Below are positions 17,718-26,464 of a stretch of 60,773 nt of DNA, piece after piece (the first letter of the stretch is position 1; each line of letters begins with the position of its first letter). A program made the translations under genes and the position numbers. The DNA lies in contig CAJTSJ010000017.1 of NCBI GenBank assembly GCA_910578785.1, forward strand, positions 1 through 60,773, in the 5' to 3' direction. The stretch is from an uncultured Muribaculum sp. Lineage in GTDB: Bacteria; Bacteroidota; Bacteroidia; Bacteroidales; Muribaculaceae. The notes beneath the pieces were generated by a model that was not told the DNA's origin, searched no databases, and saw nothing but the letters and a program-made list of their open reading frames with translations.

Positions 17718-17917
17718 AGAGCTTGTTTAATAATAACTGTTACTGTCAGGGCGGAAATCTGCCGGCGAATGACCGACGGAAGGTAATTTGTTTCATATCG
17801 TTGATATATCTTTGCATTTGTTTCAAAAATCAGCAAGAGATTGGATGATTGTAAGATTACCGGTTGTCTCAAGCTATACGACCCTGGCGGAAACAGTTAT
17901 TATTAAACAAGCTCTTA
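17716..17917. mobile_element. MITE-like element with terminal inverted repeats
   Basis: A 23-bp sequence beginning AGAGCTTGTTTAATAATA at 17718-17740 recurs as an exact reverse complement at 17893-17915. The repeat continues imperfectly for about 11 more bases to CAGGG/CCCTG. The interior is about 150 bp with no gene. TTA flanks both ends (17716-17718 and 17915-17917), consistent with a 3-bp target duplication. It sits in the gap between the TonB-gene terminator and the lytTR gene. A transposase able to mobilise it would have to be elsewhere in the genome. Confidence 0.65.
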
Positions 17918-17927
17918 ATAGGCGGGA

Positions 17928-18671
17928 CTATTCGTCGCTTCCGTCCTTCATCGGCGACAGTGTATGGCTGGTTATATAGCCGGCGAAGGCTTGTTTGTAG
18001 CTTTCGCTGACCGGTATGTAGTGGTTGCCGAACACGATGCGGTTGCGTTCGATGGTGCGTATCCTGGTGGTGTTGATGATAAACGACCGGTGCACTCTCA
18101 GAAAGGCCGATTCGGGCAGGAAGCGTTCGAGGGCCTTCATGCTCATGAGGGTGGTCACGGGGCTCTTTTCGCCGTCAAGATATATCTTCACATAGTCTTT
18201 AAGTCCTTCGACAAACAGAATGTCCTTTACGGCTATCTGTACGTATTTGTACTCGCTCTTGACAATCAGATACTGCTTGTCATTTGAAGCCTCTTCCGCC
18301 TTTCGGCGCAGTTCCACCCAGTTCAGCGCCCTGTTGGCGGAGTTGATGAACTCTTCGTAGCTTATCGGCTTCATAAGATAGTCCAGGGCATTGAGCCTGA
18401 ACCCTTCGATGGCGTAGCGGTCGTAGGCTGTCGTGAATATTATACGGCACGAAGCTGGGACTATGCGGGCAAACTCCATACCGCTCAACTGAGGCATGTG
18501 TATGTCGAGAAACACTATGTCGATGTTGTCTTCAAGTATGGTCTTTATGGCATCCTGCGCGGAGTTGAACTTCCCGGCCAGTTCCATAAAAGGTGTTTTC
18601 TCAATATATGAGGCTATGAGGTCCTGTGCGAGAGGTTCGTCGTCTACGACACAGCAACGTAGGTTTGTCAT
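17928..18671 (-). CDS. LytTR-family response regulator
   Basis: A 247-residue two-component regulator. The receiver domain (residues 1-115) shows the acidic pair Asp10-Asp11, phospho-acceptor Asp56 in IVFLDIHMP, and the conserved Thr/Lys in FTTAYDRYAIEGF and DYLMKPIS. The C-terminal LytTR DNA-binding domain starts near QYLIVKSEYKYVQI and includes SAFLRVHRSFIINTTRI. Its ATG overlaps the kinase stop codon by one base (TAATG), so it is translationally coupled. As the last gene of an efflux operon, it probably controls that operon in response to the kinase (inference). A MITE-like element lies immediately downstream. Confidence 0.94.
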   Translation of the reverse strand: MTNLRCCVVDDEPLAQDLIASYIEKTPFMELAGKFNSAQDAIKTILEDNIDIVFLDIHMPQLSGMEFARIVPASCRIIFTTAYDRYAIEGFRLNALDYLMKPISYEEFINSANRALNWVELRRKAEEASNDKQYLIVKSEYKYVQIAVKDILFVEGLKDYVKIYLDGEKSPVTTLMSMKALERFLPESAFLRVHRSFIINTTRIRTIERNRIVFGNHYIPVSESYKQAFAGYITSHTLSPMKDGSDE

Positions 18672-19768
18672 TATGGATCAAGTTTTATTTTTAGATAAAA
18701 TGTATATATGTCGCCCTCTACGGTAGTGTCGACCGTAGCTTTCTGGCCGTATATCAGGTCAAGCCGTCTGCGCAGATTGTTCTGGCCGATGCCCGACTGC
18801 CTGTTGTCACGGTTGTCAGTCGTGGCGAATCTGTTTGCTATCCGGCATTCTACCGTGCTGTCACGGCATGTGATGTCTATGTCGATGAAGGCGTCGGGCC
18901 GTCCGGTATTGCCGTATTTGAACGCATTCTCTACCGGCGAGATGAACAGCAACGGGGCTATACGGCACTGCTGACAGCCCGAGGCGTCGAGAGTCGCCTT
19001 TACGGGAAACTTGTCGCCGATGCGCAGGCGCATCAGCTTGATGTAGTTGTCGACGAAATCAAGCTCATCCTCGATAGGCACGGTGTCGGCATTTTCATAC
19101 AGCACGAAGCGTAGCAGTTTGCTCAGCTCGTGCACGGCCTGCTGGGCCTTGTCCGGACTGATGGCTATCAGGGCATAGATGGAGTTGAGCGTGTTGAACA
19201 GAAAGTGCGGGTTGAGCTGGTGCTTGAGGTTGTCGAGTTCTTCCTGCCGTTGCGCTATCTCCATCTTGTGGTGTTTCTGGCGCAGCTTCACCCAGTAGTC
19301 GCTTAGTTTCACGGCAAGGCTCAGCGCCACGGTCAGAATCAACATCACCACGTCTTTGAGCATGAACGACGCCCGGCGCAGATGCATCGACATGATGGTC
19401 GCGTCGTGGTGTCTCGGACGGTGGGCGACTTCGCGGCCATCCGGCGGAGTCAGCAGAAGTACGGTCACCAGCATTGCGCAGATGACCACGATCAAGTTCC
19501 ACCCCACAATCCGGAGCATCCAGTAGCGTCGCCCTATGCACTTGTCGATTATGACGTAATAGTTGAGGTAGAACACGGCTACATAGACCAGGGCCTTCGA
19601 GTAGATGCGCCACGCGTCGGGACCTCCGCCGATGCTCTTTGTCATAAGCACTTCCGGAAGTATGAATATGATGCTCAGGCACAGGAAGTGGGTGAGCATC
19701 GTCACCCACTTCTGCACGTTGTGCGACGGCCGTGAGATTAGCGAGTAGGAGCGGTGTCGGTCATTCAT
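18671..19768 (-). CDS. LytS-type sensor histidine kinase (His_kinase family)
   Basis: A 365-residue membrane kinase. Four hydrophobic segments lie within residues 20-160, with no periplasmic sensor domain of any size. A short coiled coil (KMEIAQRQEELDNLKHQ) follows. Then comes the phospho-acceptor His188 in LNPHFLFNTLNSIYALI and a degenerate ATPase domain with FVDNYIKLMRLRIGDKF and SGIGQNNLRRRLDLIYG. Such kinases often sense through their membrane domain or through an associated transporter. The start overlaps the permease stop by 8 nt and the stop overlaps the regulator start by 1 nt, so the sensory pair is welded to the transporter operon. Confidence 0.93.
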   Translation of the reverse strand: MNDRHRSYSLISRPSHNVQKWVTMLTHFLCLSIIFILPEVLMTKSIGGGPDAWRIYSKALVYVAVFYLNYYVIIDKCIGRRYWMLRIVGWNLIVVICAMLVTVLLLTPPDGREVAHRPRHHDATIMSMHLRRASFMLKDVVMLILTVALSLAVKLSDYWVKLRQKHHKMEIAQRQEELDNLKHQLNPHFLFNTLNSIYALIAISPDKAQQAVHELSKLLRFVLYENADTVPIEDELDFVDNYIKLMRLRIGDKFPVKATLDASGCQQCRIAPLLFISPVENAFKYGNTGRPDAFIDIDITCRDSTVECRIANRFATTDNRDNRQSGIGQNNLRRRLDLIYGQKATVDTTVEGDIYTFYLKIKLDP

Positions 19769-20981
19769 ATCTGATAGCTTCTATCGGGTCGAGGTTTGAC
19801 GCTTTCTTGGCCGGATACCAGCCGAAGAACACTCCCGTCACCGTGCAGACCGCAAACGACAGGACTACGGAGTATATCTGTATGTATATGGGCCAATGGG
19901 CTATGATGTTGACCAGCCACGAGGCCAGTGCGCCGAGCAGGACTCCGATGATGCCTCCAGTGACGCTTATGATGACGGCCTCGATGAGAAACTGCGACAG
20001 GATGTCGATTCCTCTCGCCCCGATTGACATGCGCAGGCCTATCTCGCGGGTGCGCTCGGTGACCGACACATACATGATGTTCATGATGCCGATGCCTCCT
20101 ACGAGGAGCGATATGCCGGCTATGCACGCAAGCAATACGGTCATCATGTCGGAGGTCGAGTTCATCATCTGGCTCAGCTCCTGCTGGGAACGTATTTCAA
20201 AGTCGTCGTCGGCGTCATCCTTCAGCTTGTGGCGTTCGCGCAGTATGCCCGTGATTTCGTCGATGGCCTGGTCGGTGTGGCCCTCGTCGAGCGCGCTGGC
20301 AAACAGCCCCTGAATGTAGTCTACGGCGAGTACGCGCTTCATGATGGTGGTGTAGGGAGCCAGAACCACGTCGTCCTGGTCCATGCCCATGGAGTTGGTG
20401 CCTTTCTCCTCGAGCACGCCGATGACGGTGAGCGGTATCTTGTTGAACCGGACTACACGCCCTATGGGATTCTCCCCGTCGGGAAACAGATTGTCTACTA
20501 CCGTCTTTCCGAGCAGGCAGACCTTGGCGGCGGTCTTTATGTCCTGCTCGTCGAATATGTCGCCCTCCTTGACCTTGACTTTTCTGATGTCCAGATAGTC
20601 GGGCGTGATTCCGTAGATGGTCGAGGGGTAGTTGTTGTTGCCGTTGATGAACTGGCCCCCGCTGTTTACCGACGGCGACACGGCCGAGATGTACTTGGCG
20701 TTGTCGCGTATGGCCTCGTAGTCGGCCACTTCGAGGGTTTGCATGTCGTCGGCGCTCTGGCGCACGCCTCCGCGTTGCATGTTGCCCGGATGTATCATTA
20801 TCATGTTTGAGCCCATCTCCGATATCTGGGCCTTGATGCTGTTCTTTGATCCCTGTCCGATGGCGAGCATGGTTATCACCGACGCCACGCCGATGATGAT
20901 GCCGAGCATGGTCAGGAAGCATCGCATCTTGTTGTTGTTCAGAGCCTTCAGGGCTATCTTAAGTAGATTTCCAAAATTCAT
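19761..20981 (-). CDS. MacB-like ABC transporter permease
   Basis: A 406-residue membrane subunit with the MacB arrangement. There is one N-terminal transmembrane helix (MRCFLTMLGIIIGVASVITML), a periplasmic core domain of about 230 residues (residues 45-280), then three C-terminal helices in the FtsX-type domain with the signature TREIGLRMSIGARGIDILSQFL. MacB-type pumps do not carry substrate across the inner membrane. They drive it from the periplasm through a TolC duct, and the adaptor and duct genes are upstream here. Because the ATPase is encoded separately, this is a split MacB. The gene starts 5 nt after the ATPase gene. Confidence 0.94.
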   Translation of the reverse strand: MNFGNLLKIALKALNNNKMRCFLTMLGIIIGVASVITMLAIGQGSKNSIKAQISEMGSNMIMIHPGNMQRGGVRQSADDMQTLEVADYEAIRDNAKYISAVSPSVNSGGQFINGNNNYPSTIYGITPDYLDIRKVKVKEGDIFDEQDIKTAAKVCLLGKTVVDNLFPDGENPIGRVVRFNKIPLTVIGVLEEKGTNSMGMDQDDVVLAPYTTIMKRVLAVDYIQGLFASALDEGHTDQAIDEITGILRERHKLKDDADDDFEIRSQQELSQMMNSTSDMMTVLLACIAGISLLVGGIGIMNIMYVSVTERTREIGLRMSIGARGIDILSQFLIEAVIISVTGGIIGVLLGALASWLVNIIAHWPIYIQIYSVVLSFAVCTVTGVFFGWYPAKKASNLDPIEAIRYE

Positions 20982-20986
20982 GGCCT

Positions 20987-21742
20987 CTATTCGTTTTCTA
21001 CCGGCAGTGCGTCATATACTTCTTTGGCGGAGGCCGGACTGGGATTGTCCGTGTCGGCCACCACCTTGCCGTCGCGCAGTACGATGTTGCGCGACGAGTA
21101 TGCCGCAAGGTCCGGATTGTGGGTTACAAAGATAATGGTTCTTCCCCGCGCGTGCAATTCCTGGAACAGCACGAGTATGCTGAACGATGTGCGGGTGTCG
21201 AGATTGCCCGTCGCTTCGTCGGCGAGTATTATCACCGGGTCGTTGACGAGCGCGCGGGCTATGGCCACGCGCTGTTGCTGTCCGCCCGACATCTGGTTGC
21301 TCTTATGGTAGAGGCGGTCGTGGAGGCCTACGGCTTCGAGGGCCTTTATGGCCATCTGTTCGCGCTGGCGGGCCTTTATGGCCGGATTGTAGAGCAGGGG
21401 AAGTTCGACATTCTCTATCGACGTGGTCTTGGGCAGAAGGTTGTAGTTCTGGAACACGAATCCTATCTTGCGGTTGCGGGTCACGGCGCGTTCGTTCTTG
21501 CTCATATCCTTCACCGACATTCCGTCGAGTATGTAGTCGCCCGAGGTCGGCGTGTCGAGGCATCCGAGTATGTTGAGCAGTGTCGACTTGCCCGAGCCGG
21601 ATGTGCCCATTATGGTGACGAACTCGCCTTCGCGGATGGTGAACGACACGTCGCGGAGCGCTTTCACCGTCTCGCCTCCTACGATGAAGTTGCGTCGCAG
21701 GTGCTCCACCCTGATTATTTCGCGTCTCTCTTTATTGTCCAT
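20987..21742 (-). CDS. MacB/LolD-like ABC transporter ATP-binding protein
   Basis: A 251-residue ATPase powering the MacB-like permease encoded next. Walker A is GTSGSGKS (residues 46-53), the Q-loop is VFQNYNLLP, the ABC signature is MSGGQQQRVAIARAL, Walker B is VIILADEATGNLD, and the H-loop is IIFVTHN. The N-terminus has a short basic extension before IRVEHLRRNF. The final residues after the regulatory region are acidic and unremarkable. It lies 15 nt after the adaptor gene and 5 nt before the permease gene in one operon. Confidence 0.95.
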   Translation of the reverse strand: MDNKERREIIRVEHLRRNFIVGGETVKALRDVSFTIREGEFVTIMGTSGSGKSTLLNILGCLDTPTSGDYILDGMSVKDMSKNERAVTRNRKIGFVFQNYNLLPKTTSIENVELPLLYNPAIKARQREQMAIKALEAVGLHDRLYHKSNQMSGGQQQRVAIARALVNDPVIILADEATGNLDTRTSFSILVLFQELHARGRTIIFVTHNPDLAAYSSRNIVLRDGKVVADTDNPSPASAKEVYDALPVENE

Positions 21743-21757
21743 ATCTCAGGTGATGCT

Positions 21758-22942
21758 TTATTTCTTCTTGTTGCGGTTAGGCGGTTGCGGTGCGAAGGGG
21801 CTTCTTTCCGCATCCTGGCCGTCCATGCCAGGCATGCTTGCCTCCGATTCATAATCTACGGCCACTACGTCGCCCTTGGCGAGCCCTCCGACTATCTGGG
21901 TCGAGGCGCGGTTGTTGACGCCGACCTTGACCACGGCGGGAGTCAGGCTGTTGCCGTCGACCTTCCACACGAGTTTTTCATCAGGAGCGAGTGCCGAACG
22001 GTCGGGCACGGCCGACATGTCGGCTGCCGGCAGGTTCTTGGCTTCGGGATATTCGCGCGGAGTGAACTGGAACGCACGGTTGGTCAGGGTGAGGATGTCC
22101 GTCTCATGCGTGACGTAGATGGTCAGGTTGGCTGTCAGTCCCGGTATGAGTTTGTGGTCGGGATTGGGGGCGTTGACCACCACTTCGTATGTCACCACAT
22201 TGCTCTCTGTGGTGGGGTTGAGCCTGACCTGGGTCACGTTTCCGTGGAATTTGTCGTCAGGATATGCCTCTACGGTGAATGTCACGTTCTGTCCGAGCTT
22301 GACCTGGCCTATGTCGGCTTCGTCGACGTTGCCTACCACCTGCATGTTGTCAAGGTCGGCTATCACATACAGATTGGCCACGTTCATGCTCGATACGACG
22401 GTCTGGCCCACTTCCACTTCGCGCGAGATGACCACTCCGTCGATTGGCGAATAGATTTCGGCATAGTTCACGTTTTTCGCCGCGCGCACGCGGTCGGCCT
22501 GGGCCTTTTCGTAGGCGGTTTTCGACACTTCGTAGTCCTTGAGCGAGGTCTGGTATTCGTAGTCGCTTATGAGTTGCTTGTCGTGCAGTTGCTTGTCGCG
22601 TTCGTAGTTGGTGCGGTTGTATTCATAGGTCAGGCGGGCCGATTCCATGTTGGCGTCGGCGCTTTTAAGCTCGCTTTCCAGAAGGGTCTTCTCGATTTCG
22701 GCTATCAGCTCGCCTTTCTTTACTTCCGAGTTGTAGTCGGCATAGAGTTTGTCGACTATGCCTGTGACCTGGGTGCCGACGTCGACCTGAGTCACCGATT
22801 CGACTGTTCCGGTGGCTGTCACCGACTCGCTTATCTCGCCCGTATCGACGGTGGCCGTTTCGAGCGTTATCTTCTCTTTTTTGGCGCATCCCGCCATGAC
22901 TAATAGCGTGAGGCCTACAGTGATGGGTGTTGATAGATTCAT
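21758..22942 (-). CDS. periplasmic adaptor (membrane fusion) lipoprotein, MacA/HlyD-like
   Basis: A 394-residue membrane-fusion protein bridging the MacB-like pump and the TolC channel. The N-terminus carries a lipoprotein signal ending LLVMAGC, so it is anchored by lipid rather than a helix. The barrel/lipoyl part contains TATGTVESVTQVDVGTQVTG, and the hairpin region is rich in coiled coil (about residues 90-170). YSPIDGVVISREVEVGQTV closes the lipoyl half. The C-terminal membrane-proximal domain is followed by a Pro/Asn/Lys-rich tail. It is 14 nt after the TolC gene and 15 nt before the ATPase gene. Confidence 0.94.
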   Translation of the reverse strand: MNLSTPITVGLTLLVMAGCAKKEKITLETATVDTGEISESVTATGTVESVTQVDVGTQVTGIVDKLYADYNSEVKKGELIAEIEKTLLESELKSADANMESARLTYEYNRTNYERDKQLHDKQLISDYEYQTSLKDYEVSKTAYEKAQADRVRAAKNVNYAEIYSPIDGVVISREVEVGQTVVSSMNVANLYVIADLDNMQVVGNVDEADIGQVKLGQNVTFTVEAYPDDKFHGNVTQVRLNPTTESNVVTYEVVVNAPNPDHKLIPGLTANLTIYVTHETDILTLTNRAFQFTPREYPEAKNLPAADMSAVPDRSALAPDEKLVWKVDGNSLTPAVVKVGVNNRASTQIVGGLAKGDVVAVDYESEASMPGMDGQDAERSPFAPQPPNRNKKK

Positions 22943-22956
22943 ATAGCGTAATTCTG

Positions 22957-24255
22957 TTAAGGCATGGTTATGTTGGTTGTCCGGTAATATTCAATCATCT
23001 TGTGTCCGAGCATGGCCATGTATTTGGCCTGCAGGAGCGAGTGGCGAGCTTCGAGCAGGTTGTTGTGGGCCGTCATCAGCTCGACGGTGTTGACCAGTCC
23101 GAGGTTGAACTGCTCGTTGACCAGGTCGTTGCTCAGCGACGCCGAGACCACCTTTTCGGTGCCGGCCACGTAACGGGCCTGCGATGCCTGTAGGTCGATG
23201 TACCACGACTCTACGTTCTGCGCTATGTCGTTTCGGCGCGACTGCTCGTCGAGTTCGGCGTTGATGCGCTGGATGTTGGCCTTTGCTGTGGCGGTCTTGG
23301 TCTTCTTCTTGTCGAGGATGGGTATCGACAGCGACAGGCCTACGTTCTCGTTGAACGCCTGCTTCATCTGCGAGCCGAATCCGGGGCCGTCAGAGAAGTA
23401 TCCGGTCGACACTCCAGCGTTGAGCGACACGGTGGGATAGTGGCCCGACTTGGCTATGGCAAGGTCGACATCGGCCATCTGCTTCTGCAGTTCGGCCGAC
23501 TGTAGCTGTGCGTCGTTTGCGAGGGCCATAGCGTAGCTCTGCTCGATGGGCGGAAGCTGGGCGAGCACTTCGTCCGCAGTCCACTCCACATCCTTGAGGG
23601 TGATGTCGCTGTCGATGCCGAGTTCGAGCAGGCGCTTAAGCTCCATGCGCCGGGAGTCGTAGGTTCCGCGCGCGTTGACCAGGTTGTAGCGGTCCTGCTC
23701 ATACTGCGACTGCAGTTGCGCGTAGTCCACTCTCGACATGCGTCCGGCCTCCATCAGCTGGCGTGCGCGTTCGGCCTGCGCTTCGCTGAGCTTGACTGCT
23801 TCCTCGTAGATGGCTATGGACTCCTTGTTGTAGAGCACGTTGATGTATGCCGACAGCAGTTCTGTCTCGATGTTGCGGAAGCGGTCGAGGGTCGACAGCG
23901 CGTCGATCGAGGTCTGGATTTTGGCCCGCTTGATGTTGTTCTCGCGCTTGCCTCCGTTCCACACTGTCCATCCCGCCGACAGGCCGTAGTTGCTGTTGTA
24001 GGCCGTGTTGCGTCCCTCCGACCATGGCGTGTTGGTCACGCTGTGGGTGGTGCTGAAGTCGAGCGACGGTTGCCACTCGGCTTTCGACTCCTCAAGCGAG
24101 TATTGCGAGGTCTGTTCGTTAAGCGCCGACTGCCGTAGCGATATGTTGTGTTCGCGGGCGTAGTCCAGGCAGTCGTCAAACGACCATTCCTGGCTGTAGC
24201 CATGGTGGCACGTGGCGATAACCAGCAATGCAAATGATGTGATTTTCTTTTCCAT
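22957..24255 (-). CDS. TolC-family outer-membrane efflux protein
   Basis: A 432-residue channel subunit. It has a signal peptide of about 21 residues (MEKKITSFALLVIATCHHGYS) and two tandem OEP repeats, the first starting WSFDDCLDYAREHNISLRQS. Long amphipathic coiled-coil helices include EEAVKLSEAQAERARQLMEAGRM and LDEQSRRNDIAQNVESWYIDLQ. It is not a lipoprotein because no lipobox Cys follows the signal. It is the first gene of the six-gene operon and has a consensus promoter 29-60 nt before the ATG. With the adaptor and the MacB pair it can form a complete tripartite pump. Confidence 0.94.
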   Translation of the reverse strand: MEKKITSFALLVIATCHHGYSQEWSFDDCLDYAREHNISLRQSALNEQTSQYSLEESKAEWQPSLDFSTTHSVTNTPWSEGRNTAYNSNYGLSAGWTVWNGGKRENNIKRAKIQTSIDALSTLDRFRNIETELLSAYINVLYNKESIAIYEEAVKLSEAQAERARQLMEAGRMSRVDYAQLQSQYEQDRYNLVNARGTYDSRRMELKRLLELGIDSDITLKDVEWTADEVLAQLPPIEQSYAMALANDAQLQSAELQKQMADVDLAIAKSGHYPTVSLNAGVSTGYFSDGPGFGSQMKQAFNENVGLSLSIPILDKKKTKTATAKANIQRINAELDEQSRRNDIAQNVESWYIDLQASQARYVAGTEKVVSASLSNDLVNEQFNLGLVNTVELMTAHNNLLEARHSLLQAKYMAMLGHKMIEYYRTTNITMP

Positions 24256-24283
24256 TGGCTTCTGTATCTGAATGTTGATGATA

Positions 24284-24315
24284 CAAAATTAGCGGCATGA
24301 CGGCTCAATGGCAAA
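24284..24315 (-). promoter_or_regulatory. promoter of the TolC-MacAB-LytST operon
   Basis: On the minus strand TTTG (24315..24312), 20-nt spacer, TAATTTTG (24291..24284): a full match to the Bacteroides consensus. It is expected to drive all six genes, as intergenic gaps are at most 15 nt. Confidence 0.72.
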
Positions 24316-24321
24316 CAAAAT

Positions 24322-24373
24322 GGACATAACGGCCGTAGCCGGGCCGATAAAAGCGCGATTTTACGGACATAAC
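24322..24373. promoter_or_regulatory. direct repeats upstream of the efflux-operon promoter
   Basis: GGACATAAC occurs at 24322-24330 and again at 24365-24373, 43 bp apart (about four helical turns). The near copy ends 7 bp upstream of the -33 box. This is a good position for an activator such as the LytTR regulator encoded at the end of the operon. The match to published LytTR boxes is only partial. Confidence 0.45.
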
Positions 24374-24433
24374 CGGATTCTGTCCGGCCTACGGTTAACA
24401 AACGTGCGGTAAGCTTAAATAATGTAAATAAAA

Positions 24434-24466
24434 GCCGGGGACTGTCGGCATACGGCAGTCCCCGGC
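24434..24466 (-). terminator. terminator of gdhA
   Basis: Perfect 11-bp stem GCCGGGGACTG (24434-24444) / CAGTCCCCGGC (24456-24466). On the minus strand the hairpin is followed by TTTTATTTA. It lies 48 nt after the gdhA stop. Confidence 0.85.
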
Positions 24467-24513
24467 GGTATCAAGTTGTTGTGTAAAAATCCCGCATCAC
24501 TGCGGAAATTCGG

Positions 24514-25851
24514 TTATATGATGCCCTGGCCCATCATGGCGTTTGCCACCTTCATGAATCCGGCGATGTTGGCGCCCTTCATGTAGTTGATGTAGCCGTC
24601 GGGTTCGGTGCCGTACTTGACGCACTGTTCGTGGATGTTGTCCATGATCGAGTGCAGTTTCTGGTCAACTTCCTCGGCGCTCCACTGCAGGTGCATGGCG
24701 TTCTGGCTCATTTCGAGTCCGGAAGTGGCCACACCGCCGGCGTTGACAGCCTTGCCAGGAGCATAGGTGGTGCGGGTCTCGATGAAGTGGTCGATGGCTT
24801 CAGGGGTGCAACCCATGTTCGACACTTCGGCCACCATCATCACGCCGTTGTCCACGAGCATCTTGGCGTCGTCGCCGTTAAGCTCGTTCTGAGTGGCGCA
24901 CGGACATGCGATGTCCACCTTCTGTTCCCAGGGCTTGCGTCCGGGGAAGAATGTCGAGCCGGGATACTTTTCGGCATACGGAGCCACGATGTCGTTGCCC
25001 GATGCGCGGAGTTCAAGCATGTAGTCTATCTTTTCGCCCGAGATGCCGTCGGGGTCATAGATGTAGCCGTCGGGACCGGAGATGGTGACTACCTTACCGC
25101 CCAGTTCAGTGGCCTTGAGCGCGGCGCCCCATGCCACGTTGCCGAATCCGGAGATGGCGAATGTCTTGCCCGCGATGGTGTCGTTCTTGTCGGCGAGCAT
25201 GTCCTTGACGAAGTAGATGGCTCCGAAGCCGGTGGCCTCCGGACGTATCAGCGAACCGCCGAAGTCAAGACCCTTGCCTGTGAACGTTCCGTTATGCTCT
25301 TCGGTAAGCTTCTTGTACATGCCGTACATGTATCCCACTTCGCGTCCGCCTACGCCTATGTCGCCCGCCGGAACGTCGCGGTCCGGACCTACGTTGCGCC
25401 AAAGCTCAAGCATGAAAGCCTGGCAGAAACGCATGATTTCGCGGTCGCTCTTTCCGCGCGGCGAGAAGTCGCTTCCGCCCTTGGCTCCGCCCATAGGAAG
25501 GGTGGTGAGGGCGTTCTTGAAGGTCTGCTCGAAGCCCAGGAATTTCAATATTGACAGGTTGACCGATGCATGGAAACGTATACCTCCCTTATACGGGCCG
25601 ATAGCGTTGTTGAACTGTACGCGGTAGCCGAGATTGGTCTGGACGTCGCCTTTGTCGTCTATCCAGGTCACGCGGAACGTGACGATGCGGTTCGGCTCTA
25701 CCATGCGTTCGATGATTCGTGCTTTCTCAAATTCAGGATGCTGGTTATAAACATCGCCTACAGAAAGCAACACTTCTTTTACTGCCTGGAGATATTCTTT
25801 CTCACCCGGGTGTTTTGCCTCAAGGGCACTCATGATATTATTAATATCCAT
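24514..25851 (-). CDS. gdhA: NADP-type glutamate dehydrogenase
   Basis: Cytoplasmic hexameric enzyme aminating 2-oxoglutarate with ammonia to glutamate, the main ammonium-assimilation step in gut Bacteroidota. The protein is 445 residues, matching the bacterial 50-kDa class. The catalytic lysine region is TTLPMGGAKGGSDFSPRGKSD, followed by the substrate-binding DVPAGDIGVGGREVGYMYG. The Rossmann fold is ISGFGNVAWGAALKATELG. The ATG at 25851 is preferred to the in-frame TTG two codons earlier. A TACATTTG -10-type element lies at 25898..25891 with no clear -33. Single gene with a terminator. Confidence 0.96.
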   Translation of the reverse strand: MDINNIMSALEAKHPGEKEYLQAVKEVLLSVGDVYNQHPEFEKARIIERMVEPNRIVTFRVTWIDDKGDVQTNLGYRVQFNNAIGPYKGGIRFHASVNLSILKFLGFEQTFKNALTTLPMGGAKGGSDFSPRGKSDREIMRFCQAFMLELWRNVGPDRDVPAGDIGVGGREVGYMYGMYKKLTEEHNGTFTGKGLDFGGSLIRPEATGFGAIYFVKDMLADKNDTIAGKTFAISGFGNVAWGAALKATELGGKVVTISGPDGYIYDPDGISGEKIDYMLELRASGNDIVAPYAEKYPGSTFFPGRKPWEQKVDIACPCATQNELNGDDAKMLVDNGVMMVAEVSNMGCTPEAIDHFIETRTTYAPGKAVNAGGVATSGLEMSQNAMHLQWSAEEVDQKLHSIMDNIHEQCVKYGTEPDGYINYMKGANIAGFMKVANAMMGQGII

Positions 25852-25990
25852 AATCAAATGTGTTATATGATAAATGAATTTTAGTTATGGCAAATGTAAA
25901 AAATATATTTGGATTTACATCTTTTTCAGGCTGAAATTTGCGTCCTCCATGTCGAATATTTTTCATCGGCGATAAAGTTTCAGACTTCTG

Positions 25991-26021
25991 TTGCCGTTTT
26001 GGAAAATGTGTCGTATATTTG
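25991..26021 (+). promoter_or_regulatory. promoter of the DUF4293 gene
   Basis: TTG (25991-25993), 20-nt spacer, TATATTTG (26014-26021). The start would be near 26028, about 38 nt before the ATG. Confidence 0.65.
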
Positions 26022-26065
26022 CCCTAAATTACATGTAGAACGTTTCAACCTATTTTCTGAAAATT

Positions 26066-26464
26066 ATGGTCATTCAACGCTGGCAATCGTTATTGCTTTT
26101 CATCTCCGCGCTCGTCATCGGAGCCGGACTCGTCTTCCCCATAGGTTCAATCGTATGCGATGCGGACAGCCCCGAATCGTCCACGCCGATGTATGCCCTG
26201 GACATACTCCCGCTGTTCATTGTCCTTTGCCTGACATTCGTTCTGTTGCTCGTCGACATATTCCTTTATAAGACCCTGCCCTTGCAGAAAAAGGTAGCCC
26301 TTGTGTGCCTTCTGCTCACGGTGGTGGCCGGTGTAGCCGGAGGCATCTGCGGAAGCGTTTCGGTAATGGTGATGACGTCCGTTTCGGCAATCCTTACCAT
26401 CGTGGCCTACACACGCATGAAAGCCGACGAACGGTTGCTCAAAAGCTACGACCGAATCCGCTGA
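26066..26464 (+). CDS. DUF4293-family membrane protein
   Basis: A 132-residue integral membrane protein with four hydrophobic segments. The N-terminal motif MVIQRWQSLLLFISAL is typical of DUF4293, a Bacteroidota family of unknown function. The C-terminus ends with a charged cytoplasmic tail (TRMKADERLLKSYDRIR). Single gene behind a consensus promoter and divergent from gdhA. No functional partner can be inferred from the neighbourhood. Confidence 0.85.
   Translation: MVIQRWQSLLLFISALVIGAGLVFPIGSIVCDADSPESSTPMYALDILPLFIVLCLTFVLLLVDIFLYKTLPLQKKVALVCLLLTVVAGVAGGICGSVSVMVMTSVSAILTIVAYTRMKADERLLKSYDRIR

Noticed and set aside
21119..22903. 594-residue open frame on the plus strand
   Set aside because: It lies fully antisense to the adaptor and ATPase genes, which have clear domains; the frame stays open because of their GC-rich codon use.
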